DNA of 6,331 nt, taken from the NCBI GenBank assembly GCA_038227745.1, contig JBBRPS010000628.1, positions 1-6,331 on the forward strand, written 5' to 3'. Made by a program: the position numbers and the translations under genes. This DNA comes from DASPXY01 sp038227745 (GTDB lineage Bacteria; Planctomycetota; Planctomycetia; Gemmatales; Gemmataceae). How positions within the stretch are numbered: the first letter of the stretch is position 1; each line of letters opens with the position of its first letter. Positions 1-6,331 of this stretch are shown in pieces. Below the pieces are notes generated by a model. The model did not search any database and was not told where the DNA came from. It worked only from the letters and a program-made list of their open reading frames with translations.

Positions 1-507
1 AGTGCGCAGGTAGGTCAGCGACAGCAGCACGGGCGGGTGCCGCGGGCCGACTTCCGACCGCAGCACGGTCAGCACCGCCCGCAGCGTTTCCACGTCCGAA
101 CACGTCTCGATCAGGATGCCGTCCGCGTCGCACAGCGGCCGGACCAGTTCGCGCGTGACGCGAAGGTGCGGTTGCTCGACGGGACCGATGTCCGCCAGCA
201 CGAAGCGCTCCGGTCCGGCGGCGGCGCGGGCGAGCGCGACCCCCGCCCTGAGGATGGCACCGAGTCGATCCGCGCAGCCGTGACGGGCCAGCGCCGCCGG
301 GTTGGCCTGGAAGGTGTTGGTCAGGAGACAGACCGCTCCCGCGTCGGCGTAGGCCCGATGAATCGCCGCCACGCGCTCGGGGTGCGTCAGGTTCCACAGC
401 TCATAACACGCGCCTGATTCGATCCCCGCACGCTGTAGTTGCGTACCCATCGCGCCATCCATGAGCAGGACGCGGCCGGAGTGCAGGGCTTGCAGGAGGT
501 CGGTCAT
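1..507 (-). CDS. Homocysteine S-methyltransferase-type domain protein, N-terminal part (runs off the left edge)
   Basis: This is the first 169 codons of an open frame that continues past base 1 without a stop. Seen: near the start lies the N-terminal signature of the homocysteine S-methyltransferase family (pfam02574): MDGAMGTQLQ at residues 16-25, ELWNLTHPE at 36-44 and TNTFQAN at 63-69. Later come ADIGP (105-109) and ILIETCSD (131-138), where family members carry a conserved acidic residue in the homocysteine pocket (here E134). Known for the family: a zinc-bound thiolate of homocysteine is methylated to methionine, using methyl-tetrahydrofolate, betaine or S-methylmethionine as donor. The zinc-binding cysteines lie in the C-terminal half, outside the window. 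It could be a stand-alone enzyme, the first module of a MetH-type synthase, or a fusion with a methylenetetrahydrofolate reductase; this fragment cannot decide. No signal peptide is visible, so it is probably cytoplasmic. The ATG at 507 is 14 bp after the protease stop and has no good Shine-Dalgarno sequence. Confidence 0.88.
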   Translation of the reverse strand, partial: MTDLLQALHSGRVLLMDGAMGTQLQRAGIESGACYELWNLTHPERVAAIHRAYADAGAVCLLTNTFQANPAALARHGCADRLGAILRAGVALARAAAGPERFVLADIGPVEQPHLRVTRELVRPLCDADGILIETCSDVETLRAVLTVLRSEVGPRHPPVLLSLTYLRT

Positions 508-521
508 GGCGGCAACCCGTC

Positions 522-3500
522 TCACTCGCTCCCCTTCGTCCCCGGCACGGTCATCGGCACCGGGGCCGGCGATGGCGGCAGCGAACCCACCACTGGCGCC
601 GCGAGCACGCCCCAGTGCGGCAACCGACCCGCCACGCCAGGACGACTCTTTTTCCACTGCACCACGTCCAGCTGCAGCACCGCCACCGCCTTCTCCAGCT
701 GACGGTCGAGGCCACGCGCCAGCTCGTCGGGTTGAGGCTCGACCAGGAAGTCGGGCACCACGCCCTCCTTCTCCATGTTCACGCCCTTCGACGTAAACAC
801 ACCGATCCGCGGCAGCATGAACTGCGAACCGTCGATCAGCCGCCGCCGCGACGTGCCGATCACGTGCGCCCCCGTCGGCTGGCCGACCAGCTTGCCCAGC
901 CCCAGCGTCCGGAAGGCGTGTGGGAAGATCTCCGCGTCGCTGTACGAGCGGTTGTTGATCAGCAGCGCCAGCGGCTTGTTCCAGCGCCGGTCCGTGGACG
1001 TCAGCACCGCGCCGACGCCGCCGTGCCGCTGCAGGAAGAACGTGTGCTCGCGCCCGCCCAGGTAGTTCAGCACCCGGTCGTGCGTGAAGCCGCCCGAGTT
1101 GTAGCGCACGTCCAGCACGATCGCGTCCTTGTCGAAGTTGTCCGAGTACAGCGCCCGCAGGAACTGGTCCAGGCCATCGTCGTCCATGCTCGGGATGTGG
1201 ATGTAGCCCAGCTTGCCCTTGCTCAGCTCGGCCACCTTGCGGGCGTTGTTCTCCACCCAGCGCTGGTACATCAGCGTGCGCACCTTCGGCCGGCTCACCG
1301 GCTCGATCTCCACCTTGCGCCGCGGCGCCTTCGCGTCGGCGGGGTTCGCCGTCACCTGCAGCACCACCGTTTCGCCGGGCCGGTCGCTGCCGCCGGCCTT
1401 GTCGTTCAGCAGCCGCGCCAGGTTCGTCCGCTCGGTCAGCTTCACCCGGTCGATGCTCTCGATCACGTCGCCCGGCTTGAGGTTGAGGCCGCGCCGGTCC
1501 GCCGGGCCGCGCTTGAGGATCTCCAGCACCTTCAGGCCGGGGCCGGCGTAACGCTCGTCGAAGATCAGGCCCAACTCGGCCGTCTTCTCCTCCGGGGCCG
1601 ACGCCTTGCGCAGCAGCCCCAGGTGCGAGGCGTTCAGCTCGCCCAGCATCAGGCTGATCAGCGCGTGCAGGTCCTCGCTCAGGGCGACGTGTTTGACCAG
1701 CGGGCGGTAACGGTCGCGGACCGCCCGCCAGTTGGCACCGTGGAACAGCGGGTCGTAGAAGTTCTCGTTCAGCAGCCGCCACGACTGCTCGAAGACCTCG
1801 GTGAACTCCTCGTCGCGGCGGACCGTCAGCTTGGCCTCGAACGGCACCACCGCCGCCCCGCCGCCCAGCGTGGCGCTCGCCATGCGGATCTGGCCCTCGC
1901 CGTCGAGGAAGTAGATCAGGCTCGACAGGGCGCCGCGCGACCAGCGGATCCCCCGCGGCTTGAGGCGGTCCTTGGTCAGCCGGCTCAGCTCCTTGCCGTC
2001 GGCGCCCACCACCCACAGGTCGTCGCCGCCCTGCAGGGCACGGAAGGCCACCTTGCCGCCGTCGCGCGAAATGGCGCACTCCAGCACCGTCACCGGCACC
2101 GGCTGCGTCACGCGCAGGTGGATGTCCTCCCAGTCGATGTCGCTGGACGCCGCGGCGCCGGCCACCGCGGGCTTCTGCAGCGGCAGCACGAACAGGCCCT
2201 GCGGCACGTTGCTGCGCCGCTCGCTCAGAAACGCCAGGCGGTTGCCGGTCCGGCTCCACGTCACGCCGCTGTTCGACGTGGCGTAGCGCGTCACGTTCCG
2301 CGCCGGATCCTGCGGCGTCGGCCCCGTCGCCGGCACGATGTACAGCTCGCTGGCCCACGAGCCATCCTGCCGCGAATACACCAGCCATTTCGAGTCCGGC
2401 GACCAGTCGTAATCCAGCACCGTGCCCTCGTTGACGATCACCTTGACGTCGCTGCCGTCGGGGCTCATCGTCACGAGCTTGCCGGCGCGCAGGAAGGAGA
2501 CGCGCTTGCCGTCGGGCGAGAAGTCGAGGGCCGACTCCGCCTCGGGCGTGCTGGTGAGCTGCTTGACCTTGAACTGGTTCGCCTTGACCAGCTCGGGGTG
2601 CTCCGGGTCGGCCGACTGCAGGAGGTAGACGTCCTCCTGGCCGCCGCGATCGGAGAGGAAGATCAGCTGACGCGCGTCGGGCGACCAGGCCAGGTCGTGG
2701 TCGTGGGCGGGGCTGTCGGTCAGGCGCTTCGCCTTGCCGCCGCCGCGCGCGATGAGGAAGATCTCGCCGTGGACCACGAAGGCGATGTGGCGGTCGTCGT
2801 AGGAGACGGCGAACTCGGTGGCGCCCTTGGTGTAGGTGACCGTGCGCTCGGGGTTGGTGCGGTCGTCGGCGTAGGCGTGAATGGTCAGCTTGCGCGGGTC
2901 GCCGCCCTTCGTCGAGGCGAGCCAGAGGTCGGCGCCGCACTCGTAGACGATCCACGCGCCGTTGCCGCTGATGCGGGCCTTGCGGACCGATTCGTCCTTG
3001 TGGAAGGTGAGCGGCCGCGGCCGACTGCCCGGGCCTTCCGGGCGCGGGGCGAGGTCCTGGCGGACGATGTTCGCCGGGCCGGACGGGGTGTCGTTGCAGC
3101 AGTCGGAGACGTAGTAGAGGACACGGCCGTCCGCCGACCACATGGGCGAGCCGTCCTGGCCGATGTGCGTGGTGAGGCGGACGTTGTTGGTGCCGTCGGC
3201 GTTGCACAGCCAGACGTCGTCGTTGGACGAGCCGCGGTAGCCCTTGCGGTACCACGAACCGGGGCCGCGCACGTAGGCGATGCGGTCGCCGCCCGGCGAA
3301 TAGACGCCGTCGCGCCCCTCCTGCAGGCTGACGCGCGTTTCGCGGCCGCCCGTGCTGTGTACGCGGTACATCTCCAGGCCGAACGGGAAGCCGTTGCCGC
3401 GCGTCGAGTTGAACAGGACGTCCTTGCCGTCGGGCGACCAGCCGGTGACGTAGTCGTCGGCGGAGTCGAAGGTGAGGCGCGTCGGCCTGCCGCCGTGGAT

Positions 3501-3797
3501 GGAGACGACGAAGACGTCGTAGCTGCCGTGGCGGTTGGAGGAGAAGGCGAGCTGAAGGCCGTCGGGGCTGAAGACCGGGTTGACGTCGTGCTTCTCGTGC
3601 ATGGTCACCGGGCGGGCAGTGCCGCCGGCACTGTCCACCACCCAGACGTCGCCGAGGTAACTGAAGGCGACGAGCTTGCCGTCGGGTGAGACGTCGGGGG
3701 TGCGGGCGAAGCGGATCGATTCGGGGTTTTGCGCGTGGAGAGGGGAGACGGTCCAGAGGGCCAGGGCGGCAAGGAGGCTGGTGCGGAGGTGGACCAT
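522..3797 (-). CDS. Secreted tricorn-like protease (two beta-propellers, PDZ, S41 serine peptidase)
   Basis: The 1091-residue protein has a signal peptide (about residues 1-22, probable cleavage LHA|QN). Thirteen blade motifs of the SPDG-x-x-hydrophobic type follow, near residues 37, 77, 120, 166, 220, 276, then 331, 371, 427, 465, 514, 577 and 619. This 6+7 split matches the six- and seven-bladed propellers of archaeal tricorn. A tricorn core helical region (about 663-740), a PDZ domain (about 742-835) and the S41 catalytic domain (about 860-1022) complete it. By motif comparison the catalytic set looks complete: S724-H725 in NASHLG, nucleophile S953 in SYSDAE, and E1009 before GVVPD. Length is close to tricorn's. 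Known for the family: it trims oligopeptides that enter through a propeller; here it would act outside the cytoplasm. A proline-rich tail ends the protein. The frame stays open upstream to 3938, but that extension crosses the nested repeat and puts 47 residues before the signal peptide, so the ATG at 3797 is preferred. No convincing promoter was found upstream. Confidence 0.93.
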   Translation of the reverse strand: MVHLRTSLLAALALWTVSPLHAQNPESIRFARTPDVSPDGKLVAFSYLGDVWVVDSAGGTARPVTMHEKHDVNPVFSPDGLQLAFSSNRHGSYDVFVVSIHGGRPTRLTFDSADDYVTGWSPDGKDVLFNSTRGNGFPFGLEMYRVHSTGGRETRVSLQEGRDGVYSPGGDRIAYVRGPGSWYRKGYRGSSNDDVWLCNADGTNNVRLTTHIGQDGSPMWSADGRVLYYVSDCCNDTPSGPANIVRQDLAPRPEGPGSRPRPLTFHKDESVRKARISGNGAWIVYECGADLWLASTKGGDPRKLTIHAYADDRTNPERTVTYTKGATEFAVSYDDRHIAFVVHGEIFLIARGGGKAKRLTDSPAHDHDLAWSPDARQLIFLSDRGGQEDVYLLQSADPEHPELVKANQFKVKQLTSTPEAESALDFSPDGKRVSFLRAGKLVTMSPDGSDVKVIVNEGTVLDYDWSPDSKWLVYSRQDGSWASELYIVPATGPTPQDPARNVTRYATSNSGVTWSRTGNRLAFLSERRSNVPQGLFVLPLQKPAVAGAAASSDIDWEDIHLRVTQPVPVTVLECAISRDGGKVAFRALQGGDDLWVVGADGKELSRLTKDRLKPRGIRWSRGALSSLIYFLDGEGQIRMASATLGGGAAVVPFEAKLTVRRDEEFTEVFEQSWRLLNENFYDPLFHGANWRAVRDRYRPLVKHVALSEDLHALISLMLGELNASHLGLLRKASAPEEKTAELGLIFDERYAGPGLKVLEILKRGPADRRGLNLKPGDVIESIDRVKLTERTNLARLLNDKAGGSDRPGETVVLQVTANPADAKAPRRKVEIEPVSRPKVRTLMYQRWVENNARKVAELSKGKLGYIHIPSMDDDGLDQFLRALYSDNFDKDAIVLDVRYNSGGFTHDRVLNYLGGREHTFFLQRHGGVGAVLTSTDRRWNKPLALLINNRSYSDAEIFPHAFRTLGLGKLVGQPTGAHVIGTSRRRLIDGSQFMLPRIGVFTSKGVNMEKEGVVPDFLVEPQPDELARGLDRQLEKAVAVLQLDVVQWKKSRPGVAGRLPHWGVLAAPVVGSLPPSPAPVPMTVPGTKGSE

Positions 3798-3869
3798 GGC
3801 GGCAAGTTCCTGATGGCATGGGACCAGGTGAAGGCCGTACTTCAGTGTAACAAAGCCGCGGGGAGGAGG

Positions 3870-4012
3870 GAAACCACGAAACACACGAAACACACGAAAA
3901 AAAGACAGAAGAACAGAAGAGAGAGGGACAAAGCCCACGGGTTGCGACCCGTGGGCTTATTCTCCCTCTTTCTTTGTCTTTTTTTCGTGTTTTTCGTGTA
4001 TTTCGTGGTTTC
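3870..4012. repeat. Nested inverted repeat with CACGAA/TTCGTG outer arms
   Basis: Outer arms at 3870-3907 and 3975-4012 are 38 nt each and complementary at 36 positions. Each arm contains units of about 9 nt ending in CACGAAA. A second short pair, AGAGGGA at 3922-3928 and its complement at 3963-3969, lies inside, and a perfect 12-bp hairpin (3931-3958) sits at the centre. Together these make about 57 paired positions in 143 bp. The element lies between two minus-strand genes; its right end includes the last two bases of the thioredoxin-fold gene's stop codon. One of the two arm mismatches becomes a U-G wobble in minus-strand RNA but a C-A mismatch in plus-strand RNA, so the fold is slightly better in the direction in which the genes are read. 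Possible roles are a terminator or RNA-stabilising structure, or a dispersed non-autonomous repeat. The repeat itself is directly visible; its role is unknown. Confidence 0.92.
3931..3958 (-). terminator. Perfect 12-bp hairpin, candidate terminator of the thioredoxin-fold gene
   Basis: Arms AAGCCCACGGGT and ACCCGTGGGCTT pair perfectly around a 4-nt loop (TGCG on the plus strand, CGCA on the minus strand). It lies about 53 bp past the stop codon at 4011 and about 134 bp before the protease start. Read on the minus strand, the stem ends in CTTTGT followed by a C/T-rich stretch rather than a clean U-run. Intrinsic termination is therefore possible but not a textbook case. The inner stem may alternatively be a separate repeat family nested in the outer arms, with termination incidental. 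Confidence 0.5.
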
Positions 4013-5630
4013 AATCTTTCCCGCCGCTCACCGGCACGTCGATCGCCTGCAGGATCTCCTTGCTGTCGTCGTCCTGAACGTACGCGACGACGTGGAGGTC
4101 GTGGAAGCGCATCGGCCGCAGCGGAAAGCGCGCCCCGACGGTGTCGAGGTAGTCGTTCAGGTTCTTGCGCAGCTCGCCGAGGTCCACGGTCGCCGTCTGC
4201 TTCATCGCGTCCTTCAGGGCGAAGCCCTTGGCGCCGCCCGGCATGGCGCGGACCACACGCGAGTGGTACGGCAGGCCGTTGCTGCCGAGGTAGCGCACCC
4301 AGTCCTCGACCAGCGCCAGCCGCAACTTCACGTTCTCGCCCGGCTTGTCCAGGCCGTCGACCGAGGCCGTGATCTCGATCTTGTCGCCCTTGCGCGCGGC
4401 GCTCGCCGTGATCTTGACGTCCGTGCTCTTCATGAGCAGGGGCTTGACCACTTCCAGGTACTCCTTGTACTTGCCCTCGGCGTGCTCACGGGAGCCGCCG
4501 CCGCCGGCCGCGGACTTGCCGTTGAAGAAGATCGAGGGCGTGCCGCGCACCCCGCCCGCGTAGTACTTCTGCCGTCCGATGGCGGCCGGGTTCGTCAGGG
4601 CGTCCGGACCGGGGATGTGCAGGTGATATTGCAGCAGCACCACGTCGCTCTCGGGGTACGTCTTCTCCAGCCCGTCGAAGGCCATGTCGGCCGCGACGCA
4701 CGGCGGGCACATGGCGCCGGTGAACAGTTCCACCACCACCACGCGGTTGTCCTTGGCCGCCCGCTTCGGGGCCTTCTCCGGCGTGAACGGCAGGTTCTTC
4801 AGGGCCTCCTTGTGCCCCTCCAGTTCGAGCTTGTCGATGCGGGTCGTGACCTTCTTCAGCTCGTCGTTCTTGCCCGCCTGCTTGAGGACCTTCTGCAGCA
4901 GGCTCAGGCCGCGCAGTTCGCCGTCGATGCCGTCCTTGGGGTCGATCGCCTTGATGGCCTGGCGCACCATCTCCTCGGCGATTTCCGGGTAGCCCTCCGC
5001 GTCGGCCAGGGCCGAGGCCACCTCCAGGCCGACCTGCCGCTGCCAGCGCGGGCCGTACAGCGCCGCCGACTTGAGCAGCGCGTCGCGCCACCCCTTCACG
5101 TCCTCGGCGGTCGCCTTGTTCTCCTTGGCCTTGCGGAAGAGCACGCCGATGCCGGTGAAGACCTTCGGGCTGGCCGGCTCCTTCGCGAGCAGTTCCCGCT
5201 CCTGCTCGAAGGTCGGCGGGGTGGGCGGCCGGTTGGGGAAGGCGGCCTCGACCGTCTCGGCCTTGGTCGGCGTCAGTTCAACCGGCAGTGCCCGGCCGTT
5301 CACCCCCAGGGTCCCCCGGATGACCTTCCCCCCCTTCGGCACGAGGCCCTCGAAGTCGAACGGGCGGCCCCGAAGCTTGATAGTGAAGGTCAGGTTCTGG
5401 CCCTTGAGACGCGGGTTCTCCAGCGTCGAGGTGCCCAGCTGCTTGGCGGTGGCAACCACCGAGCCGTCCAACTTGCCGTCCTTCGGTTCGAGCTTCACCA
5501 GCCAGAAATCCAGCAGGGTGCCACTGTCCAGGACGGTGACTTTCCAGGTGCCCGCCAGGTTGTCATTGCCGGCCCGGGCGAGGGGGGCCGTCAACAAGAG
5601 CCCGGTGAGCACCGCACATGCCGTTCGCAT
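4011..5630 (-). CDS. Exported thioredoxin-fold protein with CPPC motif and Omp28-like C-terminus
   Basis: The 539-residue protein begins with a clear signal peptide (residues 1-20, cleavage ARA|GN). A beta-rich domain of unknown type follows (about 24-120), then a Pro-rich linker and a charged helical region (about 140-290). The thioredoxin-fold domain (about 295-400) carries VVVVELFTGAMCPPC with the cysteine pair C308/C311, and T364-P365 as the likely cis-proline site before SIFFNG. Between them, YHLHIPGPDALTNPAA and RQKYY recall the layout of DUF1223 proteins. The C-terminal part (about 404-533) is beta-rich, and HVVAYVQDDDSKEILQA resembles the end of Omp28-like proteins. Inference: a thiol-disulfide oxidoreductase or redox-regulated protein of the cell envelope; substrate unknown. 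The start at 5630 is chosen because the signal peptide begins there and AGGAAG precedes it; the upstream ATG at 5663 would add 11 charged residues ahead of the signal peptide. The stop overlaps the nested repeat. Confidence 0.85.
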   Translation of the reverse strand: MRTACAVLTGLLLTAPLARAGNDNLAGTWKVTVLDSGTLLDFWLVKLEPKDGKLDGSVVATAKQLGTSTLENPRLKGQNLTFTIKLRGRPFDFEGLVPKGGKVIRGTLGVNGRALPVELTPTKAETVEAAFPNRPPTPPTFEQERELLAKEPASPKVFTGIGVLFRKAKENKATAEDVKGWRDALLKSAALYGPRWQRQVGLEVASALADAEGYPEIAEEMVRQAIKAIDPKDGIDGELRGLSLLQKVLKQAGKNDELKKVTTRIDKLELEGHKEALKNLPFTPEKAPKRAAKDNRVVVVELFTGAMCPPCVAADMAFDGLEKTYPESDVVLLQYHLHIPGPDALTNPAAIGRQKYYAGGVRGTPSIFFNGKSAAGGGGSREHAEGKYKEYLEVVKPLLMKSTDVKITASAARKGDKIEITASVDGLDKPGENVKLRLALVEDWVRYLGSNGLPYHSRVVRAMPGGAKGFALKDAMKQTATVDLGELRKNLNDYLDTVGARFPLRPMRFHDLHVVAYVQDDDSKEILQAIDVPVSGGKD

Positions 5631-5632
5631 CA

Positions 5633-5638
5633 CTTCCT
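5633..5638 (-). promoter_or_regulatory. Shine-Dalgarno-like site deciding the start at 5630
   Basis: AGGAAG on the minus strand sits just ahead of the ATG at 5630, with 2 nt between (4 nt if counted from AGGA). It supports this start over the in-frame ATG at 5663. It contrasts with the two downstream genes, whose starts lack a good purine-rich site. Confidence 0.6.
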
Positions 5639-5750
5639 GCCTTTCGCGTGTTGAGGAAGGCACAGACGCCGGTCGGGAACGCTCCCACTACTCTACTGAC
5701 GCTCGACCCCACCGCAAGATATGCCGACTTCCTCCCCCCGCCCCATTTCA

Positions 5751-5779
5751 TTTATACCCAACGCGGGGCAAGTTGACAC
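5751..5779 (-). promoter_or_regulatory. Weak candidate promoter for the thioredoxin-fold gene
   Basis: On the minus strand TATAAA (5751-5756) resembles a sigma-70 -10 box and is one of the few AT-rich patches in the region. A -35 box is not convincing: the hexamer 17 nt upstream is GTGTCA (5774-5779), and TTGTGT lies at 19 nt. A transcript from here would have a leader of roughly 115 nt before the ATG at 5630. This is pattern matching only. Confidence 0.25.
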
Positions 5780-5798
5780 AAGCCCGACGCGGGCCTTG
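5779..5798 (-). other. Small bulged hairpin downstream of the transposase-like gene
   Basis: CAAGCCCG (5779-5786) pairs with CGGGC plus TTG (5790-5798, C5795 bulged) around a 3-nt loop. It begins 28 bp beyond the stop of the transposase-like gene at 5827. No U-run follows on the minus strand, so a terminator role is weak. It overlaps the upstream edge of the candidate promoter and could equally be part of the end of a mobile element. Confidence 0.3.
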
Positions 5799-5826
5799 AT
5801 CATCCTTTCGTCCGGCCCTTGACCCC

Positions 5827-6331
5827 TCAGGCCGCTCGCGGCCGACGGCGCGCTGGCCGCGCCGGCAGGGGCAGCCGTTCCAGCAACCAGCCGAACAGGT
5901 CGGCCGGCTTGCCTCCGAAGAACCGCTCCGCAGCCGTCGTCCCGTCGGCTCGCTTCAGCCAGTAGTTGTGCAGCGCCGTCAGCGCTCTCAGCTTCCGCCG
6001 GCTCAGCCGGTGCAGGCTGTGGTGCCGCAGCGCCAGTTGCCCGTTCCGCCCCTCCACGCACGAACTCGACCGCTGGAACCACCCCGCCCACTCCGTCGCC
6101 AGCGCCTCCGCCGCCGGCCAGCCGCCCGGCGGCTCCTCTCCCTTGGCCCGCGCCTCCGCCAGGCACGCCTCGGCCAACGCCCGTAACTCCTGCCGCCGCT
6201 GCGCCCCCTTCGCCTTGGCCGCCGCCTGCCGCAGGTACAGCCCCGCCACCAACCGCTCCGCCCACGGCCACGCCGCCGCCCCGTAAGCGGCCGCCACCGC
6301 CGTTCGCACCCGCCCCCAGAAGTATGCCACC
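5827..6331 (-). CDS. Transposase-like protein, C-terminal part (runs off the right edge)
   Basis: The last 167 codons of a frame that enters from beyond base 6331; the GTG at 6330 is probably internal. Seen, counting from the window edge: an Ala/Arg-rich helical stretch (about 10-65), then RSSSCVEGRNGQL (residues 87-99), LTALHNYWLKR (117-127), DGTTAAERFF (129-138), DLFGWLL (144-150), and a basic, proline-rich tail. The order of SSS-x-VEGRNG, an HNY-type segment and DGTTAAERFF matches, as I recall it, the C-terminal end of DDE-type transposases grouped under DUF6399. E93 would then be a candidate for the last acidic catalytic residue; that assignment is inference. The frame is intact to its stop, so nothing shows decay here, but the other catalytic residues are outside the window. 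No terminal inverted repeat could be assigned. It is the only sign of a mobile element in the window. Confidence 0.72.
   Translation of the reverse strand, partial: VAYFWGRVRTAVAAAYGAAAWPWAERLVAGLYLRQAAAKAKGAQRRQELRALAEACLAEARAKGEEPPGGWPAAEALATEWAGWFQRSSSCVEGRNGQLALRHHSLHRLSRRKLRALTALHNYWLKRADGTTAAERFFGGKPADLFGWLLERLPLPARPARRRPRAA

Noticed and set aside
37..417. Plus-strand open frame at the left edge
   Set aside because: It is antisense to the methyltransferase frame, which carries the DGAMGT, TNTF and ETCSD family motifs.
615..3689. Very long plus-strand open frame (about 1024 codons) opposite the protease gene
   Set aside because: It is antisense to a protein with clear domains. Its product is an Arg/Val/His/Ala-rich chain without recognisable motifs, as expected for a shadow frame in GC-rich coding DNA.
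3798..3938. 47-codon N-terminal extension of the protease frame
   Set aside because: It begins inside the core hairpin, includes repeat-derived FFRVFRVFRGF, and would place a long segment before an otherwise perfect signal peptide.
3870..4012. CRISPR-like reading of the CACGAAA units
   Set aside because: The units are 9 nt, tandem and without spacers, and are arranged as two inverted arms rather than direct repeats of CRISPR length.
3729..5654. Long plus-strand open frame (about 641 codons) spanning the nested repeat and opposite the thioredoxin-fold gene
   Set aside because: It reads through the repeat (giving KHTKHTK- and FFVFFVYF-like strings) and then mirrors the minus-strand gene. No domain or start signal supports it.
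5631..5663. Earlier ATG for the thioredoxin-fold gene
   Set aside because: It adds 11 mostly polar and charged residues before the signal peptide, while the ATG at 5630 has AGGAAG directly ahead.
5773..5801. Perfect TTGACA on the plus strand as a -35 box
   Set aside because: At 17 nt spacing the -10 position reads TTGATC, which is poor, and there is no plus-strand gene downstream for it to drive.

Overview
The window is about two-thirds G+C by eye and reads as a chromosomal segment of a planctomycete, most likely a Gemmataceae-like lineage. Three things point that way. There is a secreted tricorn-type protease with bacterial S41 features. There is a secreted multidomain thioredoxin-fold protein of a kind common in that phylum. 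A non-coding repeat is built from TTCGTG/CACGAA units, which I recall as frequent between planctomycete genes. The assignment is inference, with no rRNA or other marker to confirm it.

All four genes I can support lie on the minus strand, so transcription runs from high to low coordinates. From the right edge: (1) 5827-6331, the C-terminal part of a transposase-like protein running off the window; (2) 5631-5826, a 196-bp intergenic region with a weak hairpin, a candidate promoter and a Shine-Dalgarno-like site; (3) 4011-5630, an exported thioredoxin-fold protein with a CPPC motif; (4) 3798-4010, a 213-bp intergenic region dominated by a nested inverted repeat (3870-4012) with a perfect 12-bp hairpin at its centre; (5) 522-3797, an exported tricorn-like protease with a 6+7 pattern of propeller blades, a PDZ domain and an intact S41 catalytic set; (6) 1-507, the N-terminal half of a homocysteine S-methyltransferase-type domain, truncated by the left edge and starting 14 bp after the protease stop.

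The protease and methyltransferase genes are probably co-transcribed because of the short gap, but no shared pathway is apparent. The thioredoxin-fold protein and the protease are both predicted to be exported and may both act on envelope proteins. The nested repeat between them makes a shared transcript less likely. No defence system, CRISPR array, tRNA or rRNA was seen. The least explained element is the nested inverted repeat, whose outer arm overlaps the stop codon of the gene beside it.
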